From positions 225,646 to 289,645 of the forward strand of contig NZ_KQ948999.1 in NCBI RefSeq assembly GCF_001514265.1: a stretch of DNA of 64,000 bases. The letters are read 5' to 3'. The position numbers were made by a program, and so were the translations under genes. Within the stretch, counting starts at the first letter, position 1. Every line of letters begins with the position of its first letter. Shown in pieces: positions 46,653 through 56,193 of this stretch. This DNA comes from Streptomyces resistomycificus. GTDB taxonomy: Bacteria > Actinomycetota > Actinomycetes > Streptomycetales > Streptomycetaceae. Below the pieces are notes generated by a model that saw only the letters and a list, made by a program, of their open reading frames with translations, made no database searches and was not told where the DNA came from.

Positions 46653-46708
46653 GCCGAGCCGGGTACGGCCGTGTCGGGTACGGCCGAGCCGGGTACGGCC
46701 GTGTCGGC
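46653..46708. repeat. 15-bp tandem repeat, about 3.7 copies
   Basis: Alternating units GCCGAGCCGGGTACG and GCCGTGTCGGGTACG start at 46653, 46668, 46683 and 46698. They lie in the 294-base gap between the permease stop and the yccF stop, which also holds two DnaA-box-like sites but no gene. Confidence 0.85.
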
Positions 46709-46768
46709 AACTGCCCGCTCGCAGCCACGCATTCATCATGCAGGGTCCGACTGACAACCCTGCGAGGC

Positions 46769-46795
46769 TGTGGACAACTCGCGGCTTGTGGAAAA
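46769..46795. promoter_or_regulatory. Two DnaA-box-like sequences
   Basis: TGTGGACAA at 46769-46777 is the exact complement of the consensus box TTGTCCACA, and TGTGGAAAA at 46787-46795 is a one-mismatch relative in the same orientation, 18 bases centre to centre. They lie in a gap between two convergent genes, away from any dnaA or dnaN, so this is not an origin; DnaA titration or chance are alternatives. Confidence 0.4.
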
Positions 46796-46878
46796 CCCGA
46801 GGTCGGACTGTCCGTTCGCAGGCGGCCGAAGCTGCTCCCGAGGTCGGACTGTCGGCTCCCCACCCCCTGGATTTGCCG

Positions 46879-47271
46879 TCAGCGCCCCGCGAACGGCTGG
46901 TTGCTCGGCACGATTTCGCGGCCCAGCGGGAACAGCGAGACCGGGATCAGCTTGAAGTTGGCGATGCCGAACGGGATGCCGATGATCGTCACGCACAGGG
47001 CGATGCCGGTGACGATGTGGCCGATGGTCAGCCACCAGCCGGCGAGGACCAGCCAGAGCACGTTGCCGACGCAGGAGGAGGCGCCCGCGTCGCGTCGCTC
47101 GACCGTGGTGTAGCCGAAGGGCCAGAGGGCGTAGACACCGATACGGAACGCCGCGATGCCGAAGGGGATGCCGATGATGGTGATGCACAGGATCACTCCT
47201 GCGACCAGGTAGGCGAGGAACAACCAGAAGCCGCTCAGGACGAGCCATATGACGTTCAGGATGGTTTTCAC
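46879..47271 (-). CDS. yccF: YccF-family inner membrane protein
   Basis: A 130-residue duplicated membrane protein: the motif IIGIPFGIAAFRIG in the first half recurs as IIGIPFGIANFKLIP in the second, each after a hydrophobic helix pair. This matches YccF/DUF307. Function unknown. It overlaps the upstream htpX stop by four bases (ATGA), so it is translationally coupled to the protease gene. Confidence 0.92.
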   Translation of the reverse strand: MKTILNVIWLVLSGFWLFLAYLVAGVILCITIIGIPFGIAAFRIGVYALWPFGYTTVERRDAGASSCVGNVLWLVLAGWWLTIGHIVTGIALCVTIIGIPFGIANFKLIPVSLFPLGREIVPSNQPFAGR

Positions 47272-48131
47272 TGTGGGGGACCTGCCATCTTCTCGAGCCG
47301 GGCGATGCGTTCCGCCATCGGCGGGTGTGTCGAGAACATCTTGGAGAGCCCCTGGCCTGGGCGGAAGGGGTTCGCGATCATCATGTGACTCGCGGTCTCG
47401 ATGCGCGGCTCAGGGGGCAACGGCAGTTGCTTGGTGCCCAGTTCAAGCTTGCGCAGGGCACTGGCCAGGGCGAGGGGGTCGCCGGTGAGCTGGGCGCCGG
47501 ACGCGTCGGCCTCGTACTCCCTGGAGCGGCTGATGGCGAGTTGGATGAGGCTGGCCGCGAGCGGGCCCAGAATCATGATCATCAGCATGCCGAGGAGGCC
47601 GGGGCCGTCGTCGTCGTTCGAGCGGCCGATCGGGATCAGCCAGGCGAAGTTGACCAGGAACATGATCACGGAGGCGAGGGCGCCGGCGACCGAGGAGATC
47701 AGGATGTCCCGGTTGTAGACATGGCTCAGTTCGTGGCCGATGACGCCGCGCAGCTCACGCTCGTCCAGGATGCGCAGGATGCCCTCCGTGCAGCACACGG
47801 CGGCGTTGCGCGGGTTGCGGCCGGTCGCGAAGGCGTTCGGTGCCTCCGTCGGGGAGATGTACAGGCGGGGCATCGGCTGGCGGGCCTGGGTGGAGAGGTC
47901 GCGGACCATGCGGTAGAGGCCGGGGGCCTCGAACTCGCTGACCGGGCGGGCGCGCATCGCGCGTAGAGCGAGCTTGTCGCTGTTCCAGTACGCGTACGCG
48001 TTGGTCCCCAGGGCGATCACGACCGCTACGACGAGCCCCATACGGCCGAAGAAACTGCCGATGACGATGATGAGCGCGGACAGTCCCCCGAGGAGTACTG
48101 CGGTCCTTAGCCCGTTGTGCCGGCGGTGCAC
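47268..48131 (-). CDS. htpX: Membrane zinc metalloprotease HtpX
   Basis: A 287-residue M48 protease. The zinc motif HELSH lies in VIGHELSHVYNRDIL, the third ligand Glu in SREYEADASGAQL, and there are hydrophobic segments at both ends of the catalytic domain. HtpX degrades misfolded membrane proteins with FtsH under stress. I chose the GTG at 48131 (HRRHNGLRTAVLLGG follows) because GGAGGG stands six bases upstream. It forms a two-gene unit with yccF. Confidence 0.93.
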   Translation of the reverse strand: MHRRHNGLRTAVLLGGLSALIIVIGSFFGRMGLVVAVVIALGTNAYAYWNSDKLALRAMRARPVSEFEAPGLYRMVRDLSTQARQPMPRLYISPTEAPNAFATGRNPRNAAVCCTEGILRILDERELRGVIGHELSHVYNRDILISSVAGALASVIMFLVNFAWLIPIGRSNDDDGPGLLGMLMIMILGPLAASLIQLAISRSREYEADASGAQLTGDPLALASALRKLELGTKQLPLPPEPRIETASHMMIANPFRPGQGLSKMFSTHPPMAERIARLEKMAGPPQ

Positions 48132-48338
48132 GGTACGCCCTCCAAGTCGTGCAGCAGGGGAACCCTTTGCTTGCTGATCTCGCTTACTGAGCTTGCTTCT
48201 GACGCTGGGTACCACTGGTGTCGTGGGGACATGTCCAGTGGACCCTCCCGTTCTGGTCAACGCCAGGCGAGGGTCTCCAGTTCCCTTGTGCGCACGGCGG
48301 CCCGCGTGGGCCGTCCGGGTGAGGGCGCTGGTCCGCGC

Positions 48339-49862
48339 TCAGAAGAGTCCGGTGTCGGTGAAGCGCAGGACCAGCTGGGGCGCTCCGGAGAGGGCGATGG
48401 CGAGGACACCGGTCAGGGCGATCGCTGCCGTGAGCGGAGCGGGGACGCGGTGCACGGCGGGTTCGCCCTCGGGGGCGCGGAACAGCAGGGCCGTCCACTG
48501 GAGGTAGTAGAAGAGCGCGATCACTACGTTGACGGCCATGACCACGGCGAGCCAGCCGAGACCCGCGTCGACGGCCGCGGAGAACACCGTGACCTTCGCG
48601 AAGAGGCCGATGATGCCGGGCGGCAGTCCGGCGAGGCAGAGCAGGAAGAACGCCAGGAGGAGGGCGGCGAGCGGGTTCGACGCGTACAGGCCTCGGTAGT
48701 CGGAGACGCGGTTGAGCAGCTTCGTACGGCCGACCAGGGCCGCCACCGCGAAGGCGCCGAGGTTCACGGCGGCGTACATGAGGGCGTACGCGACCGTGGA
48801 GCCGATCGACCGCTCGGCGTCGTCGGAGTACGCGGCGGCGGCGATCGGTACGAGCAGGTAGCCGGCCTGTCCGACGGATGACCAGGCGAGCAGCCGTACC
48901 GCGCTGTACGCGCGCGTGGCCTGCTGGCGGAGGGCGCCGACATTGCCGACGGTCATGGTGAGGGCGGCGAGCGCCGCGAGCGCGGGGCCCCACACGTCGG
49001 CGTACGACGGGAGGGCGACGACCGTGACGAGGATGAGGCCGGAGAAGCCGACCGCCTTGCCGACGACCGACAGGTAGGCGGCGATCGGGAGGGGCGCTCC
49101 CACGTAGGTGTCCGGCACCCAGAAGTGGAAGGGGACGGCAGCGGTCTTGAAGGCGAAGCCGATGAGGGTGAGGGCGACGCCGGTCTGGGCGAGGGTGTGG
49201 AGCTGTCCGTCGACGTCCTGGATACGGTCGGCGATGCGGGTCAGGTAGAGGGTGCCGGTGGAGGCGTACACGAAGCTGATGCCCATGAGGCTGACCGCGG
49301 TCGCGGTGACCGAGGACAGGAAGAACTTCAGGGCCGCTTCGGACGACTTCCTGTCGCCGTGCCGTAGGCCCACGAGGGCGAAGGCGGGCAGGGAGGCGAC
49401 CTCCAGGGCGACGATCAGGGTGGCCAGGTCGCGGGAGGCGGGCAGGAGGGCCGCGCCGGCCGCGGAGGACAGCAGCAGGAACCAGTACTCCCCCTCCGGG
49501 AGCCCCTTGTCGGCGTCCTTGAGGGCGGTGACCGACAGGAGGGCCGCGAGCAGGGCGCCGCCGAGGACGAGGAGCTGGAGGACGAGGGTGAAACGGTCGG
49601 CCGTGTAGCTGCACACGTCGGGGGCGCCGGTGAGGCAGAAGGTGCTGCGGTCGCCGTCCAGGAGGGGCAGCAGCATGAACGTCGAGGCGGCGAGGCCCGC
49701 GACCGACAGCCAGCCGAGGAGAGCCTTCCTGCGCTCCCCCACGAACAGGTCGGCGACGAGCACGACGAGTCCGACGACCGCCGCGATGGTGGGCGGCGCG
49801 ATGGCGAGCCAGTCGACGGACTGGACGAGGTTCGCGGCTGGCGGCTGGGCGAGGGAGCTCAT
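48339..49862 (-). CDS. nuoN: NADH-quinone oxidoreductase subunit N (second nuo cluster)
   Basis: A 507-residue antiporter-like subunit with about 14 membrane segments. Proton-channel residues are visible: Glu in LEVASLPAFALVG, Lys in AFKTAAVPFHFWVPD, and Lys in YLSVVGKAVGF. It is one of three proton-pumping units in the membrane arm of complex I. Its ATG at 49862 overlaps the nuoM stop by four bases. Last gene of the cluster. Confidence 0.95.
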   Translation of the reverse strand: MSSLAQPPAANLVQSVDWLAIAPPTIAAVVGLVVLVADLFVGERRKALLGWLSVAGLAASTFMLLPLLDGDRSTFCLTGAPDVCSYTADRFTLVLQLLVLGGALLAALLSVTALKDADKGLPEGEYWFLLLSSAAGAALLPASRDLATLIVALEVASLPAFALVGLRHGDRKSSEAALKFFLSSVTATAVSLMGISFVYASTGTLYLTRIADRIQDVDGQLHTLAQTGVALTLIGFAFKTAAVPFHFWVPDTYVGAPLPIAAYLSVVGKAVGFSGLILVTVVALPSYADVWGPALAALAALTMTVGNVGALRQQATRAYSAVRLLAWSSVGQAGYLLVPIAAAAYSDDAERSIGSTVAYALMYAAVNLGAFAVAALVGRTKLLNRVSDYRGLYASNPLAALLLAFFLLCLAGLPPGIIGLFAKVTVFSAAVDAGLGWLAVVMAVNVVIALFYYLQWTALLFRAPEGEPAVHRVPAPLTAAIALTGVLAIALSGAPQLVLRFTDTGLF

Positions 49863-51433
49863 CGGGTGCCTCCTGAGAGGAGCTGCTGCACGGCCGGGTC
49901 GGTCAGTCCGAGGAGGACCTTGGGCCACAGTCCGGCGACGACGGTGAGGGCGACGAGCGGGGCCCAGGCCGCGAGCTCGTAGGTGCGGACGTCGGCGAGC
50001 TGCGGAGCTTCCTGCCGTACGGCGCCCATGCAGACGCGGCGGACCACGATCAGCATGTACGCGGCCGTCAGCAACGTGCCGAACGCGCCGATCGCCATGA
50101 AAGTGAGGAAGGCGGGGCGGCTGAGGTCGTCGGCGGGCTGGAACGCGCCGAACAGCGCCAGCATCTCGCCCCAGAAACCGGCGAGGCCGGGCAGGCCGAG
50201 CGAGGCGACGGCGGCGAAGGCGAGCAGGCCGCCGAGACGGGGGGCCTTGCCGTAGAGCGCGGCGCCGGTCTCCTCGGCGAGGGTGTCGAGGTCGGTGGTG
50301 CCGGTGCGGTCCTTCAGGGCTCCCACCAGGAAGAAGAGGAGGCCGGTGATGAGTCCGTGGGCGATGTTGGCGAACAGGGCGCCGTTCACGCCGGTCGGGG
50401 TCGTGCTGGCGATGCCGAGCAGGACGAAGCCCATGTGGCCGACGGACGAGTAGGCGATGAGCCGCTTGAGGTCACCCTTCGCTCCCCGCTTGGCCAGGGC
50501 CAGACAGGCCAGGGATCCGTAGATGATCCCGACCACTGCGAAGGCCGCGAGGTAGGGCGCGAAGGTGCGGAAGCCGTCCGGTGTGATCGGCAGCAGGATC
50601 CGGACGAACCCGTAGGTTCCCATCTTCAGCATGACGCCGGCCAGGAGCACCGAGCCGACGGTCGGGGCGGCGGTGTGGGCGTCGGGCAGCCAGCTGTGCA
50701 GCGGCCACATCGGGGTCTTGACCGCGAGCCCGATCCCGATCGCCAAAACCGCGATGACCTGCACGGATGTGGTCAGTGACCGGCCGTTGTCAGTGGCGAG
50801 TGCCACCATGTCGAATGTGCCCGCCTTGATTCCGATCAGGAGCAGGCCGAGCAGCATGACCACGGATCCGAGCAGGGTGAAGAGGATGAACTTCCAGGCT
50901 GCCTGGGTCCGTTGCTCACCGCCCCAGCGGGCGATGAGGAAGTACATCGGGATGAGGACCATTTCGAAGGCGAGGAAGAACAGCAGCAGGTCGAGGACGG
51001 CGAAGGTGGCGAGGGTGCCGGACTCCAGGACGAGCAGCAGTGCGACGAACGCCTTCGGGGTCGGGCCCGCGGGCATCTTGAAGTAGGAGTAGAGCGCGCA
51101 GAGGAAGGTCAGCAGCGCGGTCAGGACCAGAAGGGGGAGGGAGATGCCGTCGATGCCGAGGTGGATGCGCACGTCGAGTGCGGGGATCCAGCTGATGTCG
51201 GTCGTGGCCTGCATCTTCGACGGGTGGTCGTGGTCGAAGCCGAGCGCGAGGACGACGGCGGCGATGAGGATCACGCCGGTGACCGTCACACCGTGCCGCA
51301 GCACGGCCTGCTCGGGTGACTTCCCCCTCAGCCCCGGCGGGGCCGGGAGCAGAGCCGTGACGGCGCCGAGGAGCGGACCGGCCACGATGAACGCCAGAAG
51401 GACCTGCATCACGGACTCGTTGATATCGATCAC
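49859..51433 (-). CDS. nuoM: NADH-quinone oxidoreductase subunit M (second nuo cluster)
   Basis: A 524-residue antiporter-like subunit. Key residues are intact: Glu in FEMVLIPMYFLIARWGG, and Lys in LAVKTPMWPLHSWLPDAHTAAPT, followed by VMLKMGTYG. Pumps protons in the distal membrane arm. GTG start at 51433, six bases after the nuoL stop. Confidence 0.95.
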   Translation of the reverse strand: MIDINESVMQVLLAFIVAGPLLGAVTALLPAPPGLRGKSPEQAVLRHGVTVTGVILIAAVVLALGFDHDHPSKMQATTDISWIPALDVRIHLGIDGISLPLLVLTALLTFLCALYSYFKMPAGPTPKAFVALLLVLESGTLATFAVLDLLLFFLAFEMVLIPMYFLIARWGGEQRTQAAWKFILFTLLGSVVMLLGLLLIGIKAGTFDMVALATDNGRSLTTSVQVIAVLAIGIGLAVKTPMWPLHSWLPDAHTAAPTVGSVLLAGVMLKMGTYGFVRILLPITPDGFRTFAPYLAAFAVVGIIYGSLACLALAKRGAKGDLKRLIAYSSVGHMGFVLLGIASTTPTGVNGALFANIAHGLITGLLFFLVGALKDRTGTTDLDTLAEETGAALYGKAPRLGGLLAFAAVASLGLPGLAGFWGEMLALFGAFQPADDLSRPAFLTFMAIGAFGTLLTAAYMLIVVRRVCMGAVRQEAPQLADVRTYELAAWAPLVALTVVAGLWPKVLLGLTDPAVQQLLSGGTR

Positions 51434-51439
51434 GCCTGC

Positions 51440-53434
51440 TCACGCTCCCGTGGCGACGAGGACGGCGGCGACCACCAGGACGACGGTGCCGGCGAGCAGC
51501 GCGCTCACATAGGTCTGCAGATTGCCGGTCTGGGCGCGCCGTACGGCGGCTCCCAGCAGCCGGGGCAGCGCACCCGCGCCGCGTACGTAGGTGTCGACGA
51601 CCTCCCGGTCCAGGAACCGGACAAGGGTCGCTCCGGCCTGGACGGGACGGACGAAGAGGGCCGTGTACAGGGCGTCGAGGTGGAAGCCGACGGCTGCGTG
51701 GCGGTGCAGCGGGCCGAGCAGAAGACGGCTCGGGTCCGCCGGGTCGGGCGCTGAGGCCACGTCTCCGTATGCCGGCGCGTGGCTCGCGATGGCCTCGGCC
51801 TCGACGAGTCCGGCGTCACCCTCGGGGTGGGCGGCGACGGCGCCGATCGGGGAGGCCGCCGCCATCGTCGCGGTGTGCCGCCAGGCGGCGTAGGTGACGA
51901 TGGCGCCGACCAGGGCAACGCCCGTGCCGAGTACGGAGGTGGCCAGGGTCGGGGTCAGGTCACGGCCGTCGAACCAGTCGGGCAGCACGCGGTAGGCGAG
52001 TGCGCCGACGGCGAGGGACGGGACGGCGAGCACCCACAGCACGACGGTCATGGTGAGGGGCTGGCGCCCGTGGTCGGGTGCCTCGGTGCCCCGGCCTCGG
52101 AAGGCCAGCAGCCACAGGCGGGTCGCGTAGGCGGCGGTGAGCAGGGCGGTGAGCAGGCCCGCGACCAGGACGGTCCAGCCCGCGGCGCCGGGCGCGTGCT
52201 CGGTGTGGCCGGTGACGACGTGTTCGGCGGCGCCGAGCACCGACTCCTTGGAGAAGAAGCCGCTGAAGGGCGGGATCGCGGCGAGCGCGAGGAGCGCCAC
52301 GGTCATCGTCCAGAAGGCGTCGGGGACACGGTCGCGCAGGTTGCCCATACGGGACATGGCGGCCAGTGAGTTGGTGCCGGCGGCGTGGATGATCACGCCT
52401 GCGGCGAGGAACAGCAGGGCCTTGAAGGCGCCGTGCGAGAGGAGGTGGAAGACGGCGGCTCCGCGGTCGCCGACGGCGAGGGCGCCGGTCATGTATCCGA
52501 GCTGGCCGATCGTCGAGTAGGCGAGGACGCGCTTGATGTCGTCCTGGGCGAGTGCGGCGAGCGCCGAACCGGTCATCGTGACGGCGGCCATGACGGCCAG
52601 AACGACCATCGCCGCCTGGGATGCCTCGAACACCGGAAGGAGACGGGCGATGAAGTAGACACCGGCGGCGACCATCGTCGCGGCGTGGATCAGCGCGGAG
52701 ACGGGAGTCGGGCCCGCCATCGCGTCGGGGAGCCAGGTGTGCAGCGGGAACTGCGCCGACTTGCCCGCCACGCCCGCCAGGAGCAGCAGCGCGATCAGGG
52801 TCGGGTGGTCGAGCCCGCCGCTCGCGACGGAGCCGAGGACACGCGTGATGCGGAAGGACCCGGCGTCGGTGGCCAGCGCGAACAGACCGATGAGGAAGGG
52901 CACGTCGCCGAGCTTGGTGACCAGGAAGGCCTTGAGGGAGGCGGCGCGGGCCTCCGGGGTCTCCCAGTAGTGGCCGACCAGGAAGTACGAGCAGATGCCC
53001 ATGATCTCCCAGCCGACCAGGAGCACCATCAGGTCGCCGGAGTAGACGACGAGCAGCATCGCGGAGGTGAAGAGGGAGACGAGTGCGGCGTACGAGGGGT
53101 AGCGCGGGTCGTCGCGGAGGTAGCCCGTGGAGTAGATCTGCACGCAGGTGGCGACGAAGCCGACCAGGACGGCTACGAGCGCGGCGAAGCCGTCGATGTG
53201 CAGGGCGAGTTCGATGGGGACCGAGCCGGTGGGGGTGAGCTCGGTGGCGGCGTCGACGGCCTGCTCGCCGCCCTGGCGCACGGCGACCACCGCGGCGAGC
53301 GCGAGGGCGGCGAGCGTCGGCAGAACGGCGAGTGGGCGGACGAAGCCGGGGGCCGTGCGACCGAGAAGCAGGCCGGCGGCGGCGCCCAGGAAGGGAAGGA
53401 GGGGGACGAGGACGGCGAGGGTGGTGGTGGTCAC
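51440..53434 (-). CDS. nuoL: NADH-quinone oxidoreductase subunit L (second nuo cluster)
   Basis: A 664-residue antiporter-like subunit with GWEIMGICSYFLVGHYW (channel Glu) and AGKSAQFPLHTWLPDAMAGPTPVSALIHAATMVAAG (channel Lys). A soluble loop of about 80 residues precedes the last helices, in the place where NuoL has its lateral helix. GTG start at 53434 overlaps the nuoK stop (GTGA). Confidence 0.95.
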   Translation of the reverse strand: MTTTTLAVLVPLLPFLGAAAGLLLGRTAPGFVRPLAVLPTLAALALAAVVAVRQGGEQAVDAATELTPTGSVPIELALHIDGFAALVAVLVGFVATCVQIYSTGYLRDDPRYPSYAALVSLFTSAMLLVVYSGDLMVLLVGWEIMGICSYFLVGHYWETPEARAASLKAFLVTKLGDVPFLIGLFALATDAGSFRITRVLGSVASGGLDHPTLIALLLLAGVAGKSAQFPLHTWLPDAMAGPTPVSALIHAATMVAAGVYFIARLLPVFEASQAAMVVLAVMAAVTMTGSALAALAQDDIKRVLAYSTIGQLGYMTGALAVGDRGAAVFHLLSHGAFKALLFLAAGVIIHAAGTNSLAAMSRMGNLRDRVPDAFWTMTVALLALAAIPPFSGFFSKESVLGAAEHVVTGHTEHAPGAAGWTVLVAGLLTALLTAAYATRLWLLAFRGRGTEAPDHGRQPLTMTVVLWVLAVPSLAVGALAYRVLPDWFDGRDLTPTLATSVLGTGVALVGAIVTYAAWRHTATMAAASPIGAVAAHPEGDAGLVEAEAIASHAPAYGDVASAPDPADPSRLLLGPLHRHAAVGFHLDALYTALFVRPVQAGATLVRFLDREVVDTYVRGAGALPRLLGAAVRRAQTGNLQTYVSALLAGTVVLVVAAVLVATGA

Positions 53435-53865
53435 GCGGTGGCCTCAGCCTTCCCGGCCCGACCGGCCTGCGCGGCCGTGTGGGCGTCACTGTCGGAGCCG
53501 TCGGAGCCATCGGAGTGGTCCGCGCCGTCGGACGACTGGCTCTCGTGGCCCTCGGCCGTGTCGCGGAGCCTGTCGATGTCCGCGGTGCCGCGGTTGCGGT
53601 GGACGGCGAGGACGATCGCGAGGCCGATACCGATCTCGGCGGCGGCGATGGCGATGGTGAACAGGGTCAGGGCCTGGCCGGAGTGCAGGGTCTCCTCGGC
53701 GGCCTTGCTGAGCCAGACGTCGAAGGCGACGAGGTTGAGGTTGACGGCGTTGAGCATCAGCTCGACCGACATCAGAACCAGGATGGCGTTGCGGCGGGCG
53801 AGGACGCCGTACAGGCCGGTGCAGAAGAGGAGGGCGGAGAGCACCGCGGGATAGGCGAGGTGCAT
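53431..53865 (-). CDS. nuoK: NADH-quinone oxidoreductase subunit K with acidic C-terminal tail
   Basis: 144 residues. The first 100 form a normal three-helix NuoK with the proton-path glutamates in LMSVELMLNAVNLNLVAF and IAAAEIGIGLAIVLA. Another 45 residues follow that are not part of the family (TAEGHESQSSDGADHSDGSDGSDSDAH...), acidic and Ser/Asp rich. The start at 53865 overlaps the nuoJ stop by one base. Confidence 0.93.
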   Translation of the reverse strand: MHLAYPAVLSALLFCTGLYGVLARRNAILVLMSVELMLNAVNLNLVAFDVWLSKAAEETLHSGQALTLFTIAIAAAEIGIGLAIVLAVHRNRGTADIDRLRDTAEGHESQSSDGADHSDGSDGSDSDAHTAAQAGRAGKAEATA

Positions 53866-54548
53866 CAGCTGGCGCCTTCCTGTTCGGCAGGGTTCGTCCG
53901 GGCGCCCGGAACAGATTGCGAACTCTCTGTGACCGGGCGGGAACTCTTGGTGGCGGTTCGGGAGTTCACAGGGGGAGAGCTCATCTCCGCCTTCGTCTTG
54001 CGGGACAGGACGATCGCGCCGACCAGGGCCGCGAGGAGGAGGACGGAGAGGGCCTCGAAGGGGAGGACCCAGTTCTGGAAGAGGCTGGCGCCGGTGGCCT
54101 CGGTGGAGCCTGCCGCCGGGCCGTCCAGGTCGATCCAGGTGGTGCGGAAGGCGTCGACGACGACCCAGACCAGGGCGGCCGCGGCGGCGACGGCCACGAG
54201 GAGGGCGGCCCAGCGGTTGCCGGAGTCGGCGTCCGGGGAGCGGCCGATGGGAGCTCTGGTGAGCATCAGACCGAACAGGAGGAGGACGACTACGGAGCCG
54301 ACGTAGATGAGGACCTGCACCCAGGCGATGAACTCGGCGGTGAGCAGGAGGTACTCGACGGCCAGACCGCCGAGGGCGACCACCAGCCACAGGGCGGCGT
54401 GCACCAGCTGCTTGGTGGTGACGGTGACCAGCGCGGCGCCGAAGGTGACCAGGCCGACGAGGAGGAAGGCGATCTCGACGCCGGTCGGGGAGAGGAAACC
54501 GTGGGTCTCGCCGGCGGCGGAGGTCAGCACGGTGGAAGCGGAGCTCAC
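53865..54548 (-). CDS. nuoJ: NADH-quinone oxidoreductase subunit J (second nuo cluster)
   Basis: A 227-residue NuoJ with five membrane segments; the pi-bulge helix region is GLAVEYLLLTAEFIAWVQVLIYVGSVVVLLLFGLML. A polar tail of about 35 residues follows the last helix (SSPPVNSRTATKSSRPVTESS...). The start is a GTG at 54548 (GGAGG upstream) that overlaps the nuoI stop (GTGA). Confidence 0.93.
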   Translation of the reverse strand: MSSASTVLTSAAGETHGFLSPTGVEIAFLLVGLVTFGAALVTVTTKQLVHAALWLVVALGGLAVEYLLLTAEFIAWVQVLIYVGSVVVLLLFGLMLTRAPIGRSPDADSGNRWAALLVAVAAAAALVWVVVDAFRTTWIDLDGPAAGSTEATGASLFQNWVLPFEALSVLLLAALVGAIVLSRKTKAEMSSPPVNSRTATKSSRPVTESSQSVPGARTNPAEQEGAS

Positions 54549-55222
54549 GCGTCTCCCTCCTGCGGCTTCGGGGCGGGCTTCGGGGCGGGCGGGGCCGGCG
54601 GCGTGGACTCGGCCGACGGGGCGGGCGGAGGCTCCTGAGCGGGCTCGGGCGACTGGGCGGGCTTGGGCGACCGGGCGGGCTCTGGTGTCGCTTCGGCTTG
54701 GGCCGCGGCGAGCTTCTCCGCCGTCTTGCGGGCGGCGGCGATCTCCTTCGGCTCCTCCGCGGCGGGGTCGAGGGCGGGCGGGGCCGGGACGGTCCACATC
54801 CAGTCGCGGAGCTTGTCACGTTCGTGGGTGAGGTCGCGGATGTCGGTCTCGGCGTACTCGAACTCCGGGGACCAGAACAGAGCGTCGAAAGGACAGACCT
54901 CGATGCAGATACCGCAGTACATGCACAGGGAGAAGTCGATGGCGAAGCGGTCGAGGACGTTACGGCTGCGTTCGCGGCCGCCAGGGGCCGCCGCGGGGAC
55001 CGTCTCCTTGTGGGAGTCGATGTAGATGCACCAGTCCGGGCACTCCCGGGCGCACAGCATGCAGACCGTGCAGTTCTCCTCGAACAGGCCGATCACGCCG
55101 CGGGTGCGGGGCGGGAGATCGGGCTGGACGTCCGGGTACTGCTCGGTGACGGTCTTCCGCGTCATCGTGCGGAGGGTGACGGCCAGGCCCTTGGCGAGGC
55201 CGGAGCCGGGGAAGGGGGCCAT
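54545..55222 (-). CDS. nuoI: NADH-quinone oxidoreductase subunit I, two [4Fe-4S] clusters
   Basis: A 225-residue ferredoxin-like subunit. Cluster ligands are C51, C54, C57, C61 (CTVCMLCARECP) and C100, C103, C106, C110 (CMYCGICIEVCP), the N6a/N6b clusters that pass electrons to NuoB. The last 60 residues are a Pro/Ala/Glu tail with imperfect repeats (EPARSPKPAQSPEPAQEPPPAP). In a complex lacking NuoEFG this could be the entry point for electrons from ferredoxin, which is inference. Confidence 0.95.
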   Translation of the reverse strand: MAPFPGSGLAKGLAVTLRTMTRKTVTEQYPDVQPDLPPRTRGVIGLFEENCTVCMLCARECPDWCIYIDSHKETVPAAAPGGRERSRNVLDRFAIDFSLCMYCGICIEVCPFDALFWSPEFEYAETDIRDLTHERDKLRDWMWTVPAPPALDPAAEEPKEIAAARKTAEKLAAAQAEATPEPARSPKPAQSPEPAQEPPPAPSAESTPPAPPAPKPAPKPQEGDA

Positions 55223-55224
55223 GG

Positions 55225-56193
55225 TTACTGGATCACCACCTTGACGATGCCGGTGAGGGCGATCTGGGCGAGGGAGAGGGGGACGAGGAGGGTCCAGGAG
55301 AACTTCTGGAGCTGGTCCTCACGCAGGCGGGGGTAGGTGACGCGGAGCCAGATCACGATGAAGGCGAGGACGGCGGTCTTCAACAGCGTCCAGACCCAGC
55401 CCAGGCCGTCGGCGCCCCAGGGGCCGTGCCAACCGCCCAGGAAGAGGACGGTGGTCAGGCCGCACAGGACGACGATGCCGGCGTACTCGGCGAGGAGGAA
55501 CAGAGCGAAGCGGAGGCCCGTGTACTCGGTGTAGGCACCGAAGATGATCTCCGAGTCGGCGACGGGCATGTCGAAGGGCGGGCGCTGGAGTTCGGCGAGG
55601 CCGGCCACGAAGAAGACGATCGCGCCGACGATCTGCCAGGGCAGCCACCACCACTCGAAGGCGTCGAGGATGCCGGGGATCGAGACCGTGCCGGCCGCCA
55701 TGGCCACCGAGGCGGCGGTGAGCAGCATCGGGAGTTCGTAGGCGAGGAGTTGCGCGGCGGTACGTAGGCCGCCGAGGAGGGAGAACTTGTTGGCGGAGGC
55801 CCAGCCGGCCATGAGCGAGCCGAGGACTCCCACACCCATCACTGCGAGGACGAAGAAGATACCGGCGTCGACGACCTCGCCGACTGCGCCCTCGCCGGGG
55901 CCGATGGGGATGGCGAGGAGGACCAGGAGGTACGGGAGGAGGGCCACGGCGGGGGCGAGTTGGAAGATACGGCGGTCCGCGCCCGCGGGTACGACGTCCT
56001 CCTTCTGCGCGAACTTCACACCGTCGGCGACGAGCTGGGCCCAGCCATGGAAGCCGCCGGCGTACATCGGGCCGAGGCGGCCCTGCATGTGGGCCATGAC
56101 CTTGTGCTCGGTCTGGCCGATGATCAGGGGGAAGGTGAGAAAGACGACGAAGACGACCAGGAGTCGCAAGGCGACGTCGAGCACGTCGTTCAC
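55225..56193 (-). CDS. nuoH: NADH-quinone oxidoreductase subunit H (second nuo cluster)
   Basis: A 322-residue NuoH, the membrane subunit that forms the quinone channel and links the arms. Conserved parts include EHKVMAHMQGRLGPMYAGGFHGWAQLVADGVKF, AYELPML, and AELQRPPFDMPVADSEIIFGAYTEYTGLRFALFLLAEY with the E-channel glutamates. GTG start at 56193 overlaps the nuoC stop by four bases. Confidence 0.95.
   Translation of the reverse strand: MNDVLDVALRLLVVFVVFLTFPLIIGQTEHKVMAHMQGRLGPMYAGGFHGWAQLVADGVKFAQKEDVVPAGADRRIFQLAPAVALLPYLLVLLAIPIGPGEGAVGEVVDAGIFFVLAVMGVGVLGSLMAGWASANKFSLLGGLRTAAQLLAYELPMLLTAASVAMAAGTVSIPGILDAFEWWWLPWQIVGAIVFFVAGLAELQRPPFDMPVADSEIIFGAYTEYTGLRFALFLLAEYAGIVVLCGLTTVLFLGGWHGPWGADGLGWVWTLLKTAVLAFIVIWLRVTYPRLREDQLQKFSWTLLVPLSLAQIALTGIVKVVIQ

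Noticed and set aside
46769..46795. Chromosomal replication origin
   Set aside because: Only two boxes, no dnaA or dnaN next to them; Streptomyces origins carry many boxes between those genes.
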